The translations under genes and the position numbers were made by a program. From Tepidimonas fonticaldi (GTDB lineage Bacteria > Pseudomonadota > Gammaproteobacteria > Burkholderiales > Burkholderiaceae_C), in assembly GCF_007556755.1 (NCBI RefSeq), contig NZ_VJOO01000002.1:124001-188000 (forward strand): a DNA stretch of 64,000 nucleotides, read 5' to 3'. The notes beneath the pieces are model-generated. The model was not told the DNA's origin, searched no databases, and saw nothing but the letters and a program-made list of their open reading frames with translations. This document shows, one piece after another, positions 45,097 to 54,246 of the stretch. Position 1 is the first letter of the stretch; each line of letters opens with the position of its first letter.

Positions 45097-46617
45097 ATGA
45101 CGCTCTTCACGACCGACTATCTGGAGTACTACCTCACCCTCGTGTCCTGGATCGTCAACAACGGTATCTGGGCCGTGCTGGTGTCCAGCGGGGTGTTCGC
45201 GCTGCCTTTCGTCGCCATCGTCGTGCAGGAGTGGCTGAAGGCCCGCGCGGAAGGCGCTGACGAGGGCAACAAAGGCGTTCTGAGTGCCGCCCGTATCGAG
45301 AACCGGGTGTTCGTCGCGATCGTGGTGGTGATGTTCGCGGGCATTCCGTTCATCGACGTGGACCTCAGCACCATCCAGTACGACAGCTCGCGCTCGGCGC
45401 AGTGCCAGGTCAGCGTGCCGCAGCCCACGGAAACCGGCTGGTCGCAGTCCTTCAGCACCATCAACAACCAGTCGGCGAAGGTGCCGGTCTGGTGGGCTTT
45501 CATGCACGCGCTCTCGCGCGCCGTCACGAGCGCCTCGGTAGCGGCGATCCCGTGCGGTACGGACCTGCGGCAGATGAGGATGGAGATCGACGCGACCCGC
45601 ATTGACGACCCGGTACTGGCTCAGGAGGTCGCGGACTTCTCGCGGGATTGCTATGGGCCTGCGCGGGCCAAATTGTTCATGCAGCGCCCGGATCTCGATG
45701 AGCAGCAGATGCACGACGTAACCTGGATCGGCTCGCGCTTTTTCACGGACACGGGTGGCTACTACGACAGCTACCGCTCCAGCACGGCGCGCGAGGCATG
45801 GCCCTATGACGACACCCGCGATGCAGGCCTCGCGCAGGTTGCCAATGGTGGCGGCTACCCGACCTGCAGGCAGTGGTGGTCAGACGGCAGCAACGGCCTG
45901 CGCGCGCGGCTGCTGGGGCAAGTGGACCCGACCCTGCTGAATCGCCTGGCGGGCTGGGCCGGGTTCCTCAGCCGGGCCGAGGTGGACGATTCGGTGATCC
46001 GCGCCATCGCGTCACCGCGGCAGCAGAAACTGAACCAGGGCAGCGTCTATACGGACTACGGCGGCCAGATCGACAAGACCCTGCCGAACATCGTGACGCG
46101 CGCCACGGGCGACGTGGGGATGGCAGTCGGCGCGATTGCCGCGTTTCCTGCCATGGATGTCGTGCGCCAATCCCTGCCCATGATCCTCGCCTTACTGAAG
46201 ATGGCGCTGGTCATCTGCATCCCGCTCGTGCTGGTTGTGGGCACCTACGACCTGAAGACGGTCGTCACCGTCAGCGTCGTGCAGTTCGCGCTGTTCTTCA
46301 CGGACTTCTGGTTCCAGCTCGCACGCTGGATCGATTCAACGATTCTGGACGCGCTTTATGGCTGGGGCTTTGGCTGGAACCGGCCGCACACCAACTTTGA
46401 CCCGCTGGTAGGGTTGAACAACGCCTTCGGCGACATGCTCCTGATGTTCGTCATGGGCACGATGTTCCTGGTTCTGCCGGGATTCTGGCTGGCGAGCCTT
46501 ACCTGGGTTGGGATTCGGGCCGGGCACGTCATCCAGGGACTTTCCGATGGCAGCAAGAGCGCCGGCCAAGCTGGCGGCAAGGGTGCCGGGGCGCTCACCG
46601 GAGGAAAACTGAAATAG
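45097..46617 (+). CDS. traG: TraG N-terminal-domain conjugation protein
   Basis: 506 residues. Membrane segments cluster at the N-terminus (about 12-45, 68-85) and in the last third (about 345-460), with a periplasmic part between that begins with CQVSVPQPTETG. It matches the TraG-N domain, which in F-like systems acts in mating-pair stabilisation and pilus assembly. The C-terminal periplasmic half of full-length F TraG is absent, as usual for this ICE family. The tail is Gly/Lys-rich (KSAGQAGGKGAGALTGGKLK). Last gene of operon 3. Confidence 0.88.
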   Translation: MTLFTTDYLEYYLTLVSWIVNNGIWAVLVSSGVFALPFVAIVVQEWLKARAEGADEGNKGVLSAARIENRVFVAIVVVMFAGIPFIDVDLSTIQYDSSRSAQCQVSVPQPTETGWSQSFSTINNQSAKVPVWWAFMHALSRAVTSASVAAIPCGTDLRQMRMEIDATRIDDPVLAQEVADFSRDCYGPARAKLFMQRPDLDEQQMHDVTWIGSRFFTDTGGYYDSYRSSTAREAWPYDDTRDAGLAQVANGGGYPTCRQWWSDGSNGLRARLLGQVDPTLLNRLAGWAGFLSRAEVDDSVIRAIASPRQQKLNQGSVYTDYGGQIDKTLPNIVTRATGDVGMAVGAIAAFPAMDVVRQSLPMILALLKMALVICIPLVLVVGTYDLKTVVTVSVVQFALFFTDFWFQLARWIDSTILDALYGWGFGWNRPHTNFDPLVGLNNAFGDMLLMFVMGTMFLVLPGFWLASLTWVGIRAGHVIQGLSDGSKSAGQAGGKGAGALTGGKLK

Positions 46618-46628
46618 CGCGAGGCCGG

Positions 46629-46994
46629 TCAGTCGTCGGTGTACAACTCGTGCGACGTGTCGTTGTACAGGTTGGGATCGTAGCCCGGCGTCTTGCGCAG
46701 CTCGGTGAGGTCGGTGAAAGGCCACTCGTCCTCATCCGAAGTATTTGCAGCAGCAGCCCATCCCGCCGCCGCAACGCCCAGCATCACGAGTGCAAACCAA
46801 AACGCAACGTAGAGCAGCACCCCCAGTACAGCCAGCTTGGCTACCCACACGAGCGCGGTAGCGCCAGCTCGCGGCATGCCCTTGGACACCAACCAGTTCG
46901 ACGCCCGCCGTTCGCGTCGCGCATAGGCACGCCATCCGCGGCCAAAGGCGCGGCCGAGGCGTTCTGCGGTGCTGGTGCGGGTCGTCGTGTTCAT
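46629..46994 (-). CDS. DUF3742 family protein
   Basis: 121 residues, convergent with TraG. Basic N-terminus (ERLGRAFGRGWRAYARRER), then two close hydrophobic segments (ALVWVAKLAVLGVLLYVAFWFALVMLG) and an acidic C-terminal tail (DEDEWPFTDL). DUF3742 proteins regularly sit at this point in ICEs. The start was set at 46994, after AGGAGA on the minus strand. Inner-membrane location likely; function unknown. Confidence 0.8.
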   Translation of the reverse strand: MNTTTRTSTAERLGRAFGRGWRAYARRERRASNWLVSKGMPRAGATALVWVAKLAVLGVLLYVAFWFALVMLGVAAAGWAAAANTSDEDEWPFTDLTELRKTPGYDPNLYNDTSHELYTDD

Positions 46995-47078
46995 GGTCGT
47001 CTCCTGCTGTTGAGGAATGCCTATTCCAGTTTGCTCCACTTCATTCGGTTTGCGGCTTCAATGTGTTTTCTTGCTGCT

Positions 47079-47711
47079 TCAGGACGCTTCGTCATCCGGC
47101 CCCACCGGGCCGGGGTCGGGTTCAACGCCGATGCGGTAGGTAACAACGAAACGCGGCCAGTCCACATGGTCCACCAGGTCGATGTCCTCGATGACGCCAA
47201 CCTTCGCTCCCGCACGCTCGAACAGGGCGATGCTCTTGGCGGGATAGTTGTTGCGCGACGGATAGAGCACCCCGTCGAACAGCGCCTGGCCATCATCTCC
47301 GAGCATCGCATGCACCTGGGCGGACACCCGCTGCGTGTGCGTGTAGTCGCGGCTGGCCAACTGCTCCAGGTTCAGGCCGAAGTAGCCCGCCATGACGCCC
47401 TGCGCCGTGAGATCGGCCAGAAACACGTCGTCCATCACGCCTACTGCGCGCACCATCCGGGCTTGGACTTCTTTCAGCGCGATCGAGCGTTGCGTGTCCG
47501 CAAGCCACTGGTGCTTGTGAAACACCGACTCCATCAGCGCCGTGGGCAGGTCGCGCCCCAGGTAGAGCACGCCGTAGGCCCCCGCTGGGTCATCGTAGCG
47601 ATTCGTGCTGCTGCGGCCATAGTACAGCGGGCTGCCCCGATAGACGACGCGGCTCACATGCTGGAGCAGTTCACCGGCATCGATCAGGAACGAAGGCAGC
47701 TCGTGGCTCAT
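47079..47711 (-). CDS. RES-domain toxin, probable NAD+-degrading
   Basis: 210 residues. RES-domain features: VSRVVYRGSPLYYGRSSTNRYDDP with the conserved Arg, then YGVLYLGRDLPTALMESVFH with the Glu. RES toxins (ParT, MbcT type) consume NAD+ or modify host proteins. It lies 12 bases downstream of its likely antitoxin and is cotranscribed. The pair may stabilise the element. The catalytic call is by family. Confidence 0.85.
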   Translation of the reverse strand: MSHELPSFLIDAGELLQHVSRVVYRGSPLYYGRSSTNRYDDPAGAYGVLYLGRDLPTALMESVFHKHQWLADTQRSIALKEVQARMVRAVGVMDDVFLADLTAQGVMAGYFGLNLEQLASRDYTHTQRVSAQVHAMLGDDGQALFDGVLYPSRNNYPAKSIALFERAGAKVGVIEDIDLVDHVDWPRFVVTYRIGVEPDPGPVGPDDEAS

Positions 47712-47723
47712 GGCGGTCTCGCT

Positions 47724-48350
47724 TCAATGCACCTGGACGCCCAGCACGTTGAACACGGCCTCGGCCACGTCATCGATCGTGCCATGCGTCACCGCATCCA
47801 CGGGCGAGCGACCACCCAGGCCTTCGAGGGGTTCGGACAGCGCGCGGTAGATCGTCCAGTGGTCGATGCCCTCGACCTCCTGGAGCACGGTTTGGGTCAA
47901 CTGCTGCTTCACCGGGTCGAGCTGCCAGTCGGGCAGCTTCTGGCCGCGCGGCCCCACGTTCAGCGCCAGCAGCCGACGGGCGAGGATGTCCTTGTAGATT
48001 TGCTGGCGCGACTTGTCCGCCAGCTTGGCGAACTCGGCAGGCGGCAGGTTGTCCGGCTGGTTGAAGGCTTCCAGCAGCAAGGCGCGGCCTCGCTGGACAT
48101 CGGTTTCAGCCGGTGTCCAGCGCGTGTCGGAGCGCAACGCGGCCGCCTTGCGCTGCAAGGCCTGCGCCACCGTTTCACCTTCCAGGTTGGCGGGCAGCGT
48201 CACCGCCTCCACGCGCTCGTGGATGAACGCCTGCAACTCAGCCGCGAACGCCGGTGCATCCCGGATTTCGACGGTATCGGCGAAGCGTCGCACATCCTCC
48301 ACCGTGACTCGCGGCAGCCGGTCGGCAATGAATTCGATCGCAGTGGGCAT
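47724..48350 (-). CDS. Xre/MbcA/ParS-like antitoxin
   Basis: 208 residues. The C-terminal part (IDHWTIYRALSEPLEGLGGRSPVDAVTHGTIDDVAEAVF) has the GRSP pattern of the toxin-binding domain of ParS/MbcA antitoxins. A central HTH-like segment FAKLADKSRQQIYKDILARRLL could bind the operator. The N-terminal 100 residues are an extra helical domain. First gene of the minus-strand RES pair, with a clear promoter and a triple 9-bp repeat upstream that fit autoregulation. Confidence 0.75.
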   Translation of the reverse strand: MPTAIEFIADRLPRVTVEDVRRFADTVEIRDAPAFAAELQAFIHERVEAVTLPANLEGETVAQALQRKAAALRSDTRWTPAETDVQRGRALLLEAFNQPDNLPPAEFAKLADKSRQQIYKDILARRLLALNVGPRGQKLPDWQLDPVKQQLTQTVLQEVEGIDHWTIYRALSEPLEGLGGRSPVDAVTHGTIDDVAEAVFNVLGVQVH

Positions 48351-48666
48351 GGTCAGCTCCCAGGTAGGTTTGAGACAGGATTCACTCTAGTCTCCTTTGT
48401 CGCATTTGTCAACTTAGTCGCCCGGGTGGGAGCCTACCTGGCGGTGTAGCGCCCCGGCAGCATAGGCCGGGGCCCAGCGCCAGGTCGCCGTCTAATCCAT
48501 TCGTGCGGGTTCCGCATTGACGCTGGAGCCGCAGCCCAGGCCCCGCTATACCGAAACGGTTAAAGGCCAAAGGGTCGAAACGGCAAGGGAATGGGGTGCA
48601 AGGGGAAAGGCCCTACCTTGAAAAGGCCAAAAGGCCTCCCGCCCGGCCCGCCATCAGGACACCGAC
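48351..48666. other. Divergent intergenic region, candidate oriT
   Basis: It lies between the divergently transcribed antitoxin and relaxase genes. It contains the toxin-antitoxin promoter (48384-48412), a perfect inverted repeat GCCCCGGC / GCCGGGGC with a 7-base centre (48451-48473), two direct copies of CGAAACGG (48552, 48576) and four copies of AAAGGCC (48562, 48606, 48622, 48630). Repeats beside a relaxase gene are the usual setting of oriT. Confidence 0.45.
48384..48419 (-). promoter_or_regulatory. Promoter and direct-repeat operator of the RES/Xre pair
   Basis: On the minus strand, TTGACA (48407-48412) and TAGAGT (48384-48389) are separated by 17 bases. Three direct repeats spaced exactly 9 bases apart (TTTGTC, TTTGTC, TTAGTC on the plus strand at 48396, 48405, 48414) overlap the -35, a likely antitoxin operator. 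Confidence 0.65.
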
Positions 48667-50538
48667 ATGCTCTCCCTGTTCCAGCGAAAACGGCCCCCGG
48701 TCGCTGCCGCGCCGTCGCCAGCACCCGCCACCGACCTCCCGAAAGGGTTGATGCGGCCGGAGTCGGCCGCATCGTTGCTCGCCACCCCGCGCCGGCAGAA
48801 GCTGCTGGAACACATCTGGCAGCGCACCTCGCTTTCGCGCAAGCAGTTCGCCTCCCTGTACCGCGCGCCGCTGGAGCGCTACGCCGAGCTGGTCCAGGCC
48901 TTCCCGGCTTCCGAAGCGCATCACCATGCCTACCCGGGCGGCATGCTCGACCATGGCCTCGAAATCGTCGCCTACAGCCTAAAGCTGCGGCAGTCCCATC
49001 TGCTGCCCATCGGGGCCAGCCCCGAAGACCAGGCGGCGCAGGCCGAAGCCTGGACTGCGGCCGTCGCCTATGCCGCACTGCTCCATGACATCGGCAAGGT
49101 GGCCGTCGATCTGCACGTCGAGCTGGCCGACGGCAGCACCTGGCACCCATGGCACGGCCCGCTGCGCCAACCGTACCGCTTCCGCTACCGCGACGACCGC
49201 GAGTACCGGCTTCATAGCGCCGCGACAGGCTTGCTGTACCAGCAATTGCTCAATCGCGATCTGCTGGACTGGCTCAGTGGCTATCCATCCTTGTGGGCGC
49301 CGCTGCTCTACGTCTTGGCTGGGCAGTACGAGCACGCCGGGGTTCTGGGCGAGCTTGTCGTGCAGGCCGACCGCGCCTCCGTCGCCCAGGAGCTGGGCGG
49401 CGATCCCGCGCGCGCCATGGCCGCGCCCAAGCACTCGCTCCAACGCAAGCTGGTCAACGGGCTGCGCTACCTGCTCAAGGAAGAGCTGAAACTGAACCAG
49501 CCGGAGGCCTCCGATGGCTGGCTCACCGAGGACGCGCTGTGGCTGGTGAGCAAGACAGTCTCGGACAAGCTGCGCGCGCACCTGCTGTCCCAGGGGGTCG
49601 ATGGCATCCCCGCGAACAACACGGCCGTGTTCAACGTGCTACAGGATCATGCCATGTTGCAGCCCACCGCCTCCGGCAAGGCCATCTGGCGCGCAACTAT
49701 TACCAGTGAGAGTGGCTGGTCCCATGCCTTCACGCTCCTGCGCCTGGCCCCGGCGCTGATCTGGGAGCCCTCGGAGCGACCCAGCCCATTTGCGGGAACC
49801 GTGACCGTGGACAACGCCGGCGAGGCCGAGGACGGGCCGCGCCCGTCCGCACCCGACGCTGCATTGCTACCTGGAGCAGCGGTGGCAACGGAGAAGGAGC
49901 CCGCAGCAAGCAGCCGTCCAGATCAGTCGGGCGGAAGTCACGCCATACCTCCCAGCACGCAGCGCAATCCGGCCGACCCACTGGAAAGCATGCTGGCGAT
50001 GTTCGAGACAACGCCTGAGCCGGAGCAGTCCGTCGAAGCCCCGCCAGAGGGTGCCGACGATGCAGCGGTGCCGCTCGACCCTCCCGCATCGGCCCCAGGT
50101 CCTTCGGCGCCGACCGCCGCGCCTGCGCCGCACGATTTCGCCTCATTTACCGGGCGGCCATCGGGCGAGCATTTCATGGCCTGGCTGAAACAGGCCGTCC
50201 AGACCCGCAAGCTCATCATCAATGACGCCAAGGCCCTGGTACATACCGTGTCCGACACGGTTTACCTGATCAGCCCTGGTGTTTTCCAGCGCTACGCACA
50301 AGAGCATCCAACCATTGGGCCGCTTGCGAAGGACGCGGCCCTGCAGGACTGGCAGTGGGTGCAGAAGCGCTTTGAAAAACTCGGACTCCACAGGAAACAG
50401 CCATCGGGTCTGAACATCAGGACGTGCGAGGTCATGGGACCGCGCAAAACGCGCCAGGTGCATGGCTATTTGCTCGAAGACCCATCGCACATATTCGATG
50501 CCGTTCCACCGAACAATCCTTATCTGTCGCTCAAATAG
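48667..50538 (+). CDS. traI: MOBH relaxase TraI (DUF1528)
   Basis: 623 residues. The MOBH three-His signature is seen as HHHAYPGGMLDHGLE (about 84-98), followed by the HD-type metal site LLHDIGK (about 138-144). The middle (about 380-500) is a Pro/Ala-rich linker and the C-terminal 120 residues (from about 497; FMAWLKQAVQTRKLIIND) form the conserved TraI C-terminal domain. It nicks oriT and pilots the strand to TraD. Start ATG at 48667 follows a GACACCGAC leader without a strong ribosome-binding site. It is the last recognisable conjugation gene. Confidence 0.93.
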   Translation: MLSLFQRKRPPVAAAPSPAPATDLPKGLMRPESAASLLATPRRQKLLEHIWQRTSLSRKQFASLYRAPLERYAELVQAFPASEAHHHAYPGGMLDHGLEIVAYSLKLRQSHLLPIGASPEDQAAQAEAWTAAVAYAALLHDIGKVAVDLHVELADGSTWHPWHGPLRQPYRFRYRDDREYRLHSAATGLLYQQLLNRDLLDWLSGYPSLWAPLLYVLAGQYEHAGVLGELVVQADRASVAQELGGDPARAMAAPKHSLQRKLVNGLRYLLKEELKLNQPEASDGWLTEDALWLVSKTVSDKLRAHLLSQGVDGIPANNTAVFNVLQDHAMLQPTASGKAIWRATITSESGWSHAFTLLRLAPALIWEPSERPSPFAGTVTVDNAGEAEDGPRPSAPDAALLPGAAVATEKEPAASSRPDQSGGSHAIPPSTQRNPADPLESMLAMFETTPEPEQSVEAPPEGADDAAVPLDPPASAPGPSAPTAAPAPHDFASFTGRPSGEHFMAWLKQAVQTRKLIINDAKALVHTVSDTVYLISPGVFQRYAQEHPTIGPLAKDAALQDWQWVQKRFEKLGLHRKQPSGLNIRTCEVMGPRKTRQVHGYLLEDPSHIFDAVPPNNPYLSLK

Positions 50539-50555
50539 CCGACTAAGAGGGGAAG

Positions 50556-50584
50556 TGCCACACGTTCTGTTTGAACGGGTGGCA
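50556..50584. terminator. Hairpin between convergent traI and kdsA
   Basis: TGCCACACGTTC pairs with GAACGGGTGGCA (one mismatch) around TGTTT. No U run follows in either direction, so termination is probable but not certain. Confidence 0.5.
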
Positions 50585-50588
50585 AGCT

Positions 50589-51527
<939 letters not shown>

Positions 51528-51635
51528 TCACGGTCTTGAGCTTTGCGTGCAGACGCGTCCACAACAGCGCTTACAGGGTCCGACCGGGGTCCGCACCGGC
51601 GACTCCGCCCGTGACCACGGTCTTCCTTCAGCGGC

Positions 51636-51893
51636 TCACTGAAGACCGAGCGCCTTCATCAGCCTCGGCTTCTGGCTCGCGAAGGTGCCATAGAAGACCT
51701 CGTCGCCGACGATCGTGATCGGGGCCACGCGCACGCCGGTTCGTGACTTGGCCTCCGCGGAAATCTTCGGGTCGGTCAGGTCGCGCTCTTCAAACGCGAT
51801 GCCCTGCTGGGACAACCACTCCTTTAGTGCCCGGCAGTCCGGGCAAGTTGGAGTGCTATAGATGAGGATGCGCGGGGTGTTGGCTTGGTTCAT
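51636..51893 (-). CDS. Glutaredoxin-like protein
   Basis: 85 residues. Redox motif C17-PD-C20 in a thioredoxin fold (ILIYSTPTCPDCRALKEWL), with the cis-Pro region VRVAPITIVG. CPDC is unusual for classical glutaredoxins (CPYC). It probably acts as a small cytosolic thiol reductant; location 10 bases downstream of the DUF305 gene suggests a shared metal-stress operon. Start at 51893; a longer frame overlaps the neighbour. Confidence 0.82.
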   Translation of the reverse strand: MNQANTPRILIYSTPTCPDCRALKEWLSQQGIAFEERDLTDPKISAEAKSRTGVRVAPITIVGDEVFYGTFASQKPRLMKALGLQ

Positions 51894-51903
51894 GGTCGTG
51901 CCT

Positions 51904-52605
51904 TCACTTGCCCCGAGCGACAAGCCAACTCTTCATCATGGCGATCTCGCCTTCCTGCGCGGAGATGACCTCCTGAGCCAACTTGCGGACCTCCGGGTTC
52001 TTGCCGTACTGCAGCGCCACCTTGGCCATGTCGATCGCACCCTGGTGGTGCGGGATCATGCCGCGCATGAAGTCCACATCGGCGTCGCCGCTGAAGTCGA
52101 TCATCATGTCCGCATGCATGCGGTCGTTGCCGGCACGGTAGGCGGCCGTCGAGGCATCGCCCGAGCTGCCGGCCGCCGCCTGCTGGCCGTTGTCGCCCAG
52201 CCACTTGTTCATCATGGCGATCTCGCCTTCCTGCACGGTGATGACCTCCTGGGCCAGCTTGTGAACCTCCGGGTCCTTGCCGTACTGCAGCGCCACCTTG
52301 GCCATGTCGATCGCGCCCTGGTGGTGCGGGATCATGCCACGCATGAAATCGACGTCGGCGTTGCCAGTGAACTGCGCTCCCATCCCGGCGTGCATCTGGT
52401 CGTTCACGGCGCGATACGCGGTCGTGGAAGGACTGTCATTGGCCGAGGCGCTGGAGGGCATCGCGTGCCCTTGGTGACCTCCGCCCGCACTGGCCTGCAT
52501 CGCTTCACCCGACGGGACGACCACCTTCTTCTGGACGGCCATCAGGCCGGCGGCGACCACGACGGCGCCCGCAATGAACAAGAGGCTGAACTTGTTGACC
52601 TTCAT
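51904..52605 (-). CDS. Periplasmic DUF305 protein with duplicated domain
   Basis: 233 residues. N-terminal signal or anchor ([19 protein letters not shown]), a His/Met-containing spacer ([11 protein letters not shown]) and two nearly identical DUF305 domains, each with [20 protein letters not shown] (about 86 and 177). Single-domain members are about 130-150 residues. DUF305 proteins are commonly linked to copper and other metal resistance, and the Met/His-rich helices are plausible ligands. The upstream promoter has the CueR/MerR architecture, which supports metal induction. Confidence 0.88.
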   Translation of the reverse strand: MKVNKFSLLFIAGAVVVAAGLMAVQKKVVVPSGEAMQASAGGGHQGHAMPSSASANDSPSTTAYRAVNDQMHAGMGAQFTGNADVDFMRGMIPHHQGAIDMAKVALQYGKDPEVHKLAQEVITVQEGEIAMMNKWLGDNGQQAAAGSSGDASTAAYRAGNDRMHADMMIDFSGDADVDFMRGMIPHHQGAIDMAKVALQYGKNPEVRKLAQEVISAQEGEIAMMKSWLVARGK

Positions 52606-52637
52606 GAAAAAACTCCTTGAATGAGGTTGATGGGTTC

Positions 52638-52668
52638 ACTGTAGGGCCTCCCATTGTTGGAAGGTCAA
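52638..52668 (-). promoter_or_regulatory. CueR/MerR-type promoter of the DUF305 gene
   Basis: On the minus strand, TTGACC (52663-52668) and TACAGT (52638-52643) are separated by 19 bases, the elongated spacer of MerR-family promoters. The spacer contains the dyad CCTTCC...GGGAGG, close to CueR operators. Confidence 0.65.
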
Positions 52669-52725
52669 GCCCTTATTTCGCCCGTCACTTGGCGCTGCAC
52701 GGCGGTGTGCCCATGCCCATTTCAG

Positions 52726-52754
52726 TTGCAAGTAATTCTCAACAAAGGTAGGAT
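52726..52754 (+). promoter_or_regulatory. Probable sigma-70 promoter
   Basis: TTGCAA (52726-52731), a 17-base spacer and TAGGAT (52749-52754), 32 bases upstream of the 136-residue hypothetical gene. Confidence 0.4.
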
Positions 52755-52785
52755 GTTAGGACGTTAATAGCGAGAGTCCAGGATC

Positions 52786-53196
52786 ATGTCCCAGCAACCG
52801 AAAGTTCACGACACCAGCGATTTCCCCATCGTCCGCTTCGACGGCGCAAGCATCTACAACGGATACAGCAGCGCCTGGTGCGCGGAAATGGATGAACTCG
52901 TCGCCTGCGGAAAGCCCTTCGTGCTTATCTACGTCGCGGGAGGGCCAGAAGAGACTCTCGACGATCGCGCTCAGCGCGGCGTCTGGCTGAAGACTCACAA
53001 GGAGACGCTTGGCGGCACATTGCTCGCGCTCATCCACGTCGAACCGGATTCGGATAAGCGAGCCCAGTTGGAGGCCATGCTGCCAAAGCTCGTCCAGGCT
53101 TTCGGTACACCGCAGTCCACCCGGGCCACCCACGCCGATGCCGAGGCGCTGGCCCGGTATGTCCTGGCGGGTGGTCGCGTCGAAGATTCGATATGA
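52786..53196 (+). CDS. Hypothetical protein
   Basis: 136 residues, alpha/beta in appearance (KPFVLIYVAGGPEETLDDRAQ), with the start FPIVRFDGASIYNGYSSAWC and a helical C-terminus. It may have a STAS/SpoIIAA-like arrangement, but no motif proves it. No signal peptide. It is divergent from the DUF305 operon. Start ATG at 52786 has AGAGTCCAGGATC upstream, a weak ribosome-binding site. Confidence 0.6.
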   Translation: MSQQPKVHDTSDFPIVRFDGASIYNGYSSAWCAEMDELVACGKPFVLIYVAGGPEETLDDRAQRGVWLKTHKETLGGTLLALIHVEPDSDKRAQLEAMLPKLVQAFGTPQSTRATHADAEALARYVLAGGRVEDSI

Positions 53197-53351
53197 ACAG
53201 CACCGTCCGGTCGCTGTAGCGCACCAAGGGCCTATCCATGAGGACCGGCTACCGCGTGCTCTCCGGGAAACAACCCGCGTTCCGATCAACGGGGCCGGCG
53301 ACCGGCTGCTCGATGGAAAGCGGCATTGCCAGCGCGGGAGTCGCGCTCGGA

Positions 53352-54047
53352 TCAACCCGATTTCTCAAGTGCCGCAATCAGCGGAGCGACCACGTTCCGC
53401 ACAGCCGCCGCAGCTGCTTCTCCATCCTGGCGCTCGATAGCATCCACGATCGCCTCATGGGTCGCGAGACCCGGCTCGGGCAGTTCCTTGTCCTTCAGCG
53501 CAGTCAGCGTGTTCATGCGGACCGAGTTCGCGAAGTAGCGGTACAGCTCAGCCAGCGCGCCGTTGCCGCACATCCCGGCGATCGCGCAGTGGAAAGCCGT
53601 ATCGGCCTCGGCAAAGGCCGCGCTCGATGCGTGTTGCTCCTGCTCGCCGCGGGCCTTCAACAGTCGGCGCAGCAGCCCAACGTCCGCCTTGGACCGATGC
53701 ACCGCGGCCAACCTGGCCGCCTCGGTTTCCAGCATGCAGCGCAACGCGAAGTGCTCTCGCAAGCCGGAACGCCCGACACGGCGCATGACCTCGGCCGGAT
53801 CGATATTGGTTCGCACGTAGGTGCCATCACCCTGGCGGACTTCCAGGACCTGGCCGTGCGAGAGCACGCGAATGGCTTCCCGCACCGTGTTGCGGCCAAC
53901 CTCCAGCATCTCGGCCAGTTCCTGCTCCCTGGGGATGCGCTCGCCGACCTTCCAGGCGCCTCCCTCGATCTGGCCGCGGATCAGCTCAATCGTCGAATCG
54001 ACGAGCGAACGCCGCGGCGCCTGTGGGAGTGTGAAGCGGTTATTCAT
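53352..54047 (-). CDS. FCD-type GntR-family regulator (FadR subfamily)
   Basis: 231 residues. N-terminal winged helix (ERIPREQELAEMLEVGRNTVREAIRVL, about 33-60) and a C-terminal FCD ligand domain with ADTAFHCAIA (about 135-150), the helical metal- and acid-binding domain of LldR/PdhR-like proteins. The ligand cannot be told. Start at 54047; upstream in-frame codons run into the operator region. It is divergent from the SnoaL-like gene, and a perfect 8-bp palindrome lies between them, so it probably represses itself and that gene. Confidence 0.88.
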   Translation of the reverse strand: MNNRFTLPQAPRRSLVDSTIELIRGQIEGGAWKVGERIPREQELAEMLEVGRNTVREAIRVLSHGQVLEVRQGDGTYVRTNIDPAEVMRRVGRSGLREHFALRCMLETEAARLAAVHRSKADVGLLRRLLKARGEQEQHASSAAFAEADTAFHCAIAGMCGNGALAELYRYFANSVRMNTLTALKDKELPEPGLATHEAIVDAIERQDGEAAAAAVRNVVAPLIAALEKSG

Positions 54048-54111
54048 CGCGGTTCTCAAATGACGTAGAGACGGGAGCCCATCGGACCTCGATTGTAGCA
54101 ACTCAGGCCTT

Positions 54112-54140
54112 ATACATAGGATGATTCTATGTATTTGACA
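54112..54140. promoter_or_regulatory. Palindromic operator and divergent promoters
   Basis: ATACATAG-GATGATT-CTATGTAT (54112-54134) is a perfect 8-bp inverted repeat, next to TTGACA (54135-54140) on the plus strand. On the minus strand, TTGTCA and TATGTA, 17 bases apart, enclose it. Likely binding site of the GntR regulator. Confidence 0.6.
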
Positions 54141-54246
54141 AAAGAGCAATTGCCGACGGCCTGTGCTTCGTTGCGCGCGACATGCGATTTTCCACCACGC
54201 CCGTGCGAGCGGGATTTTTTTCAACACCTTTTGGAGTATTTCGACC

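Noticed and set aside
51931-52367. The near-identical repeat as a mobile repeat
   Set aside because: It is entirely in frame within one gene and corresponds to one protein domain, so it is an internal duplication.
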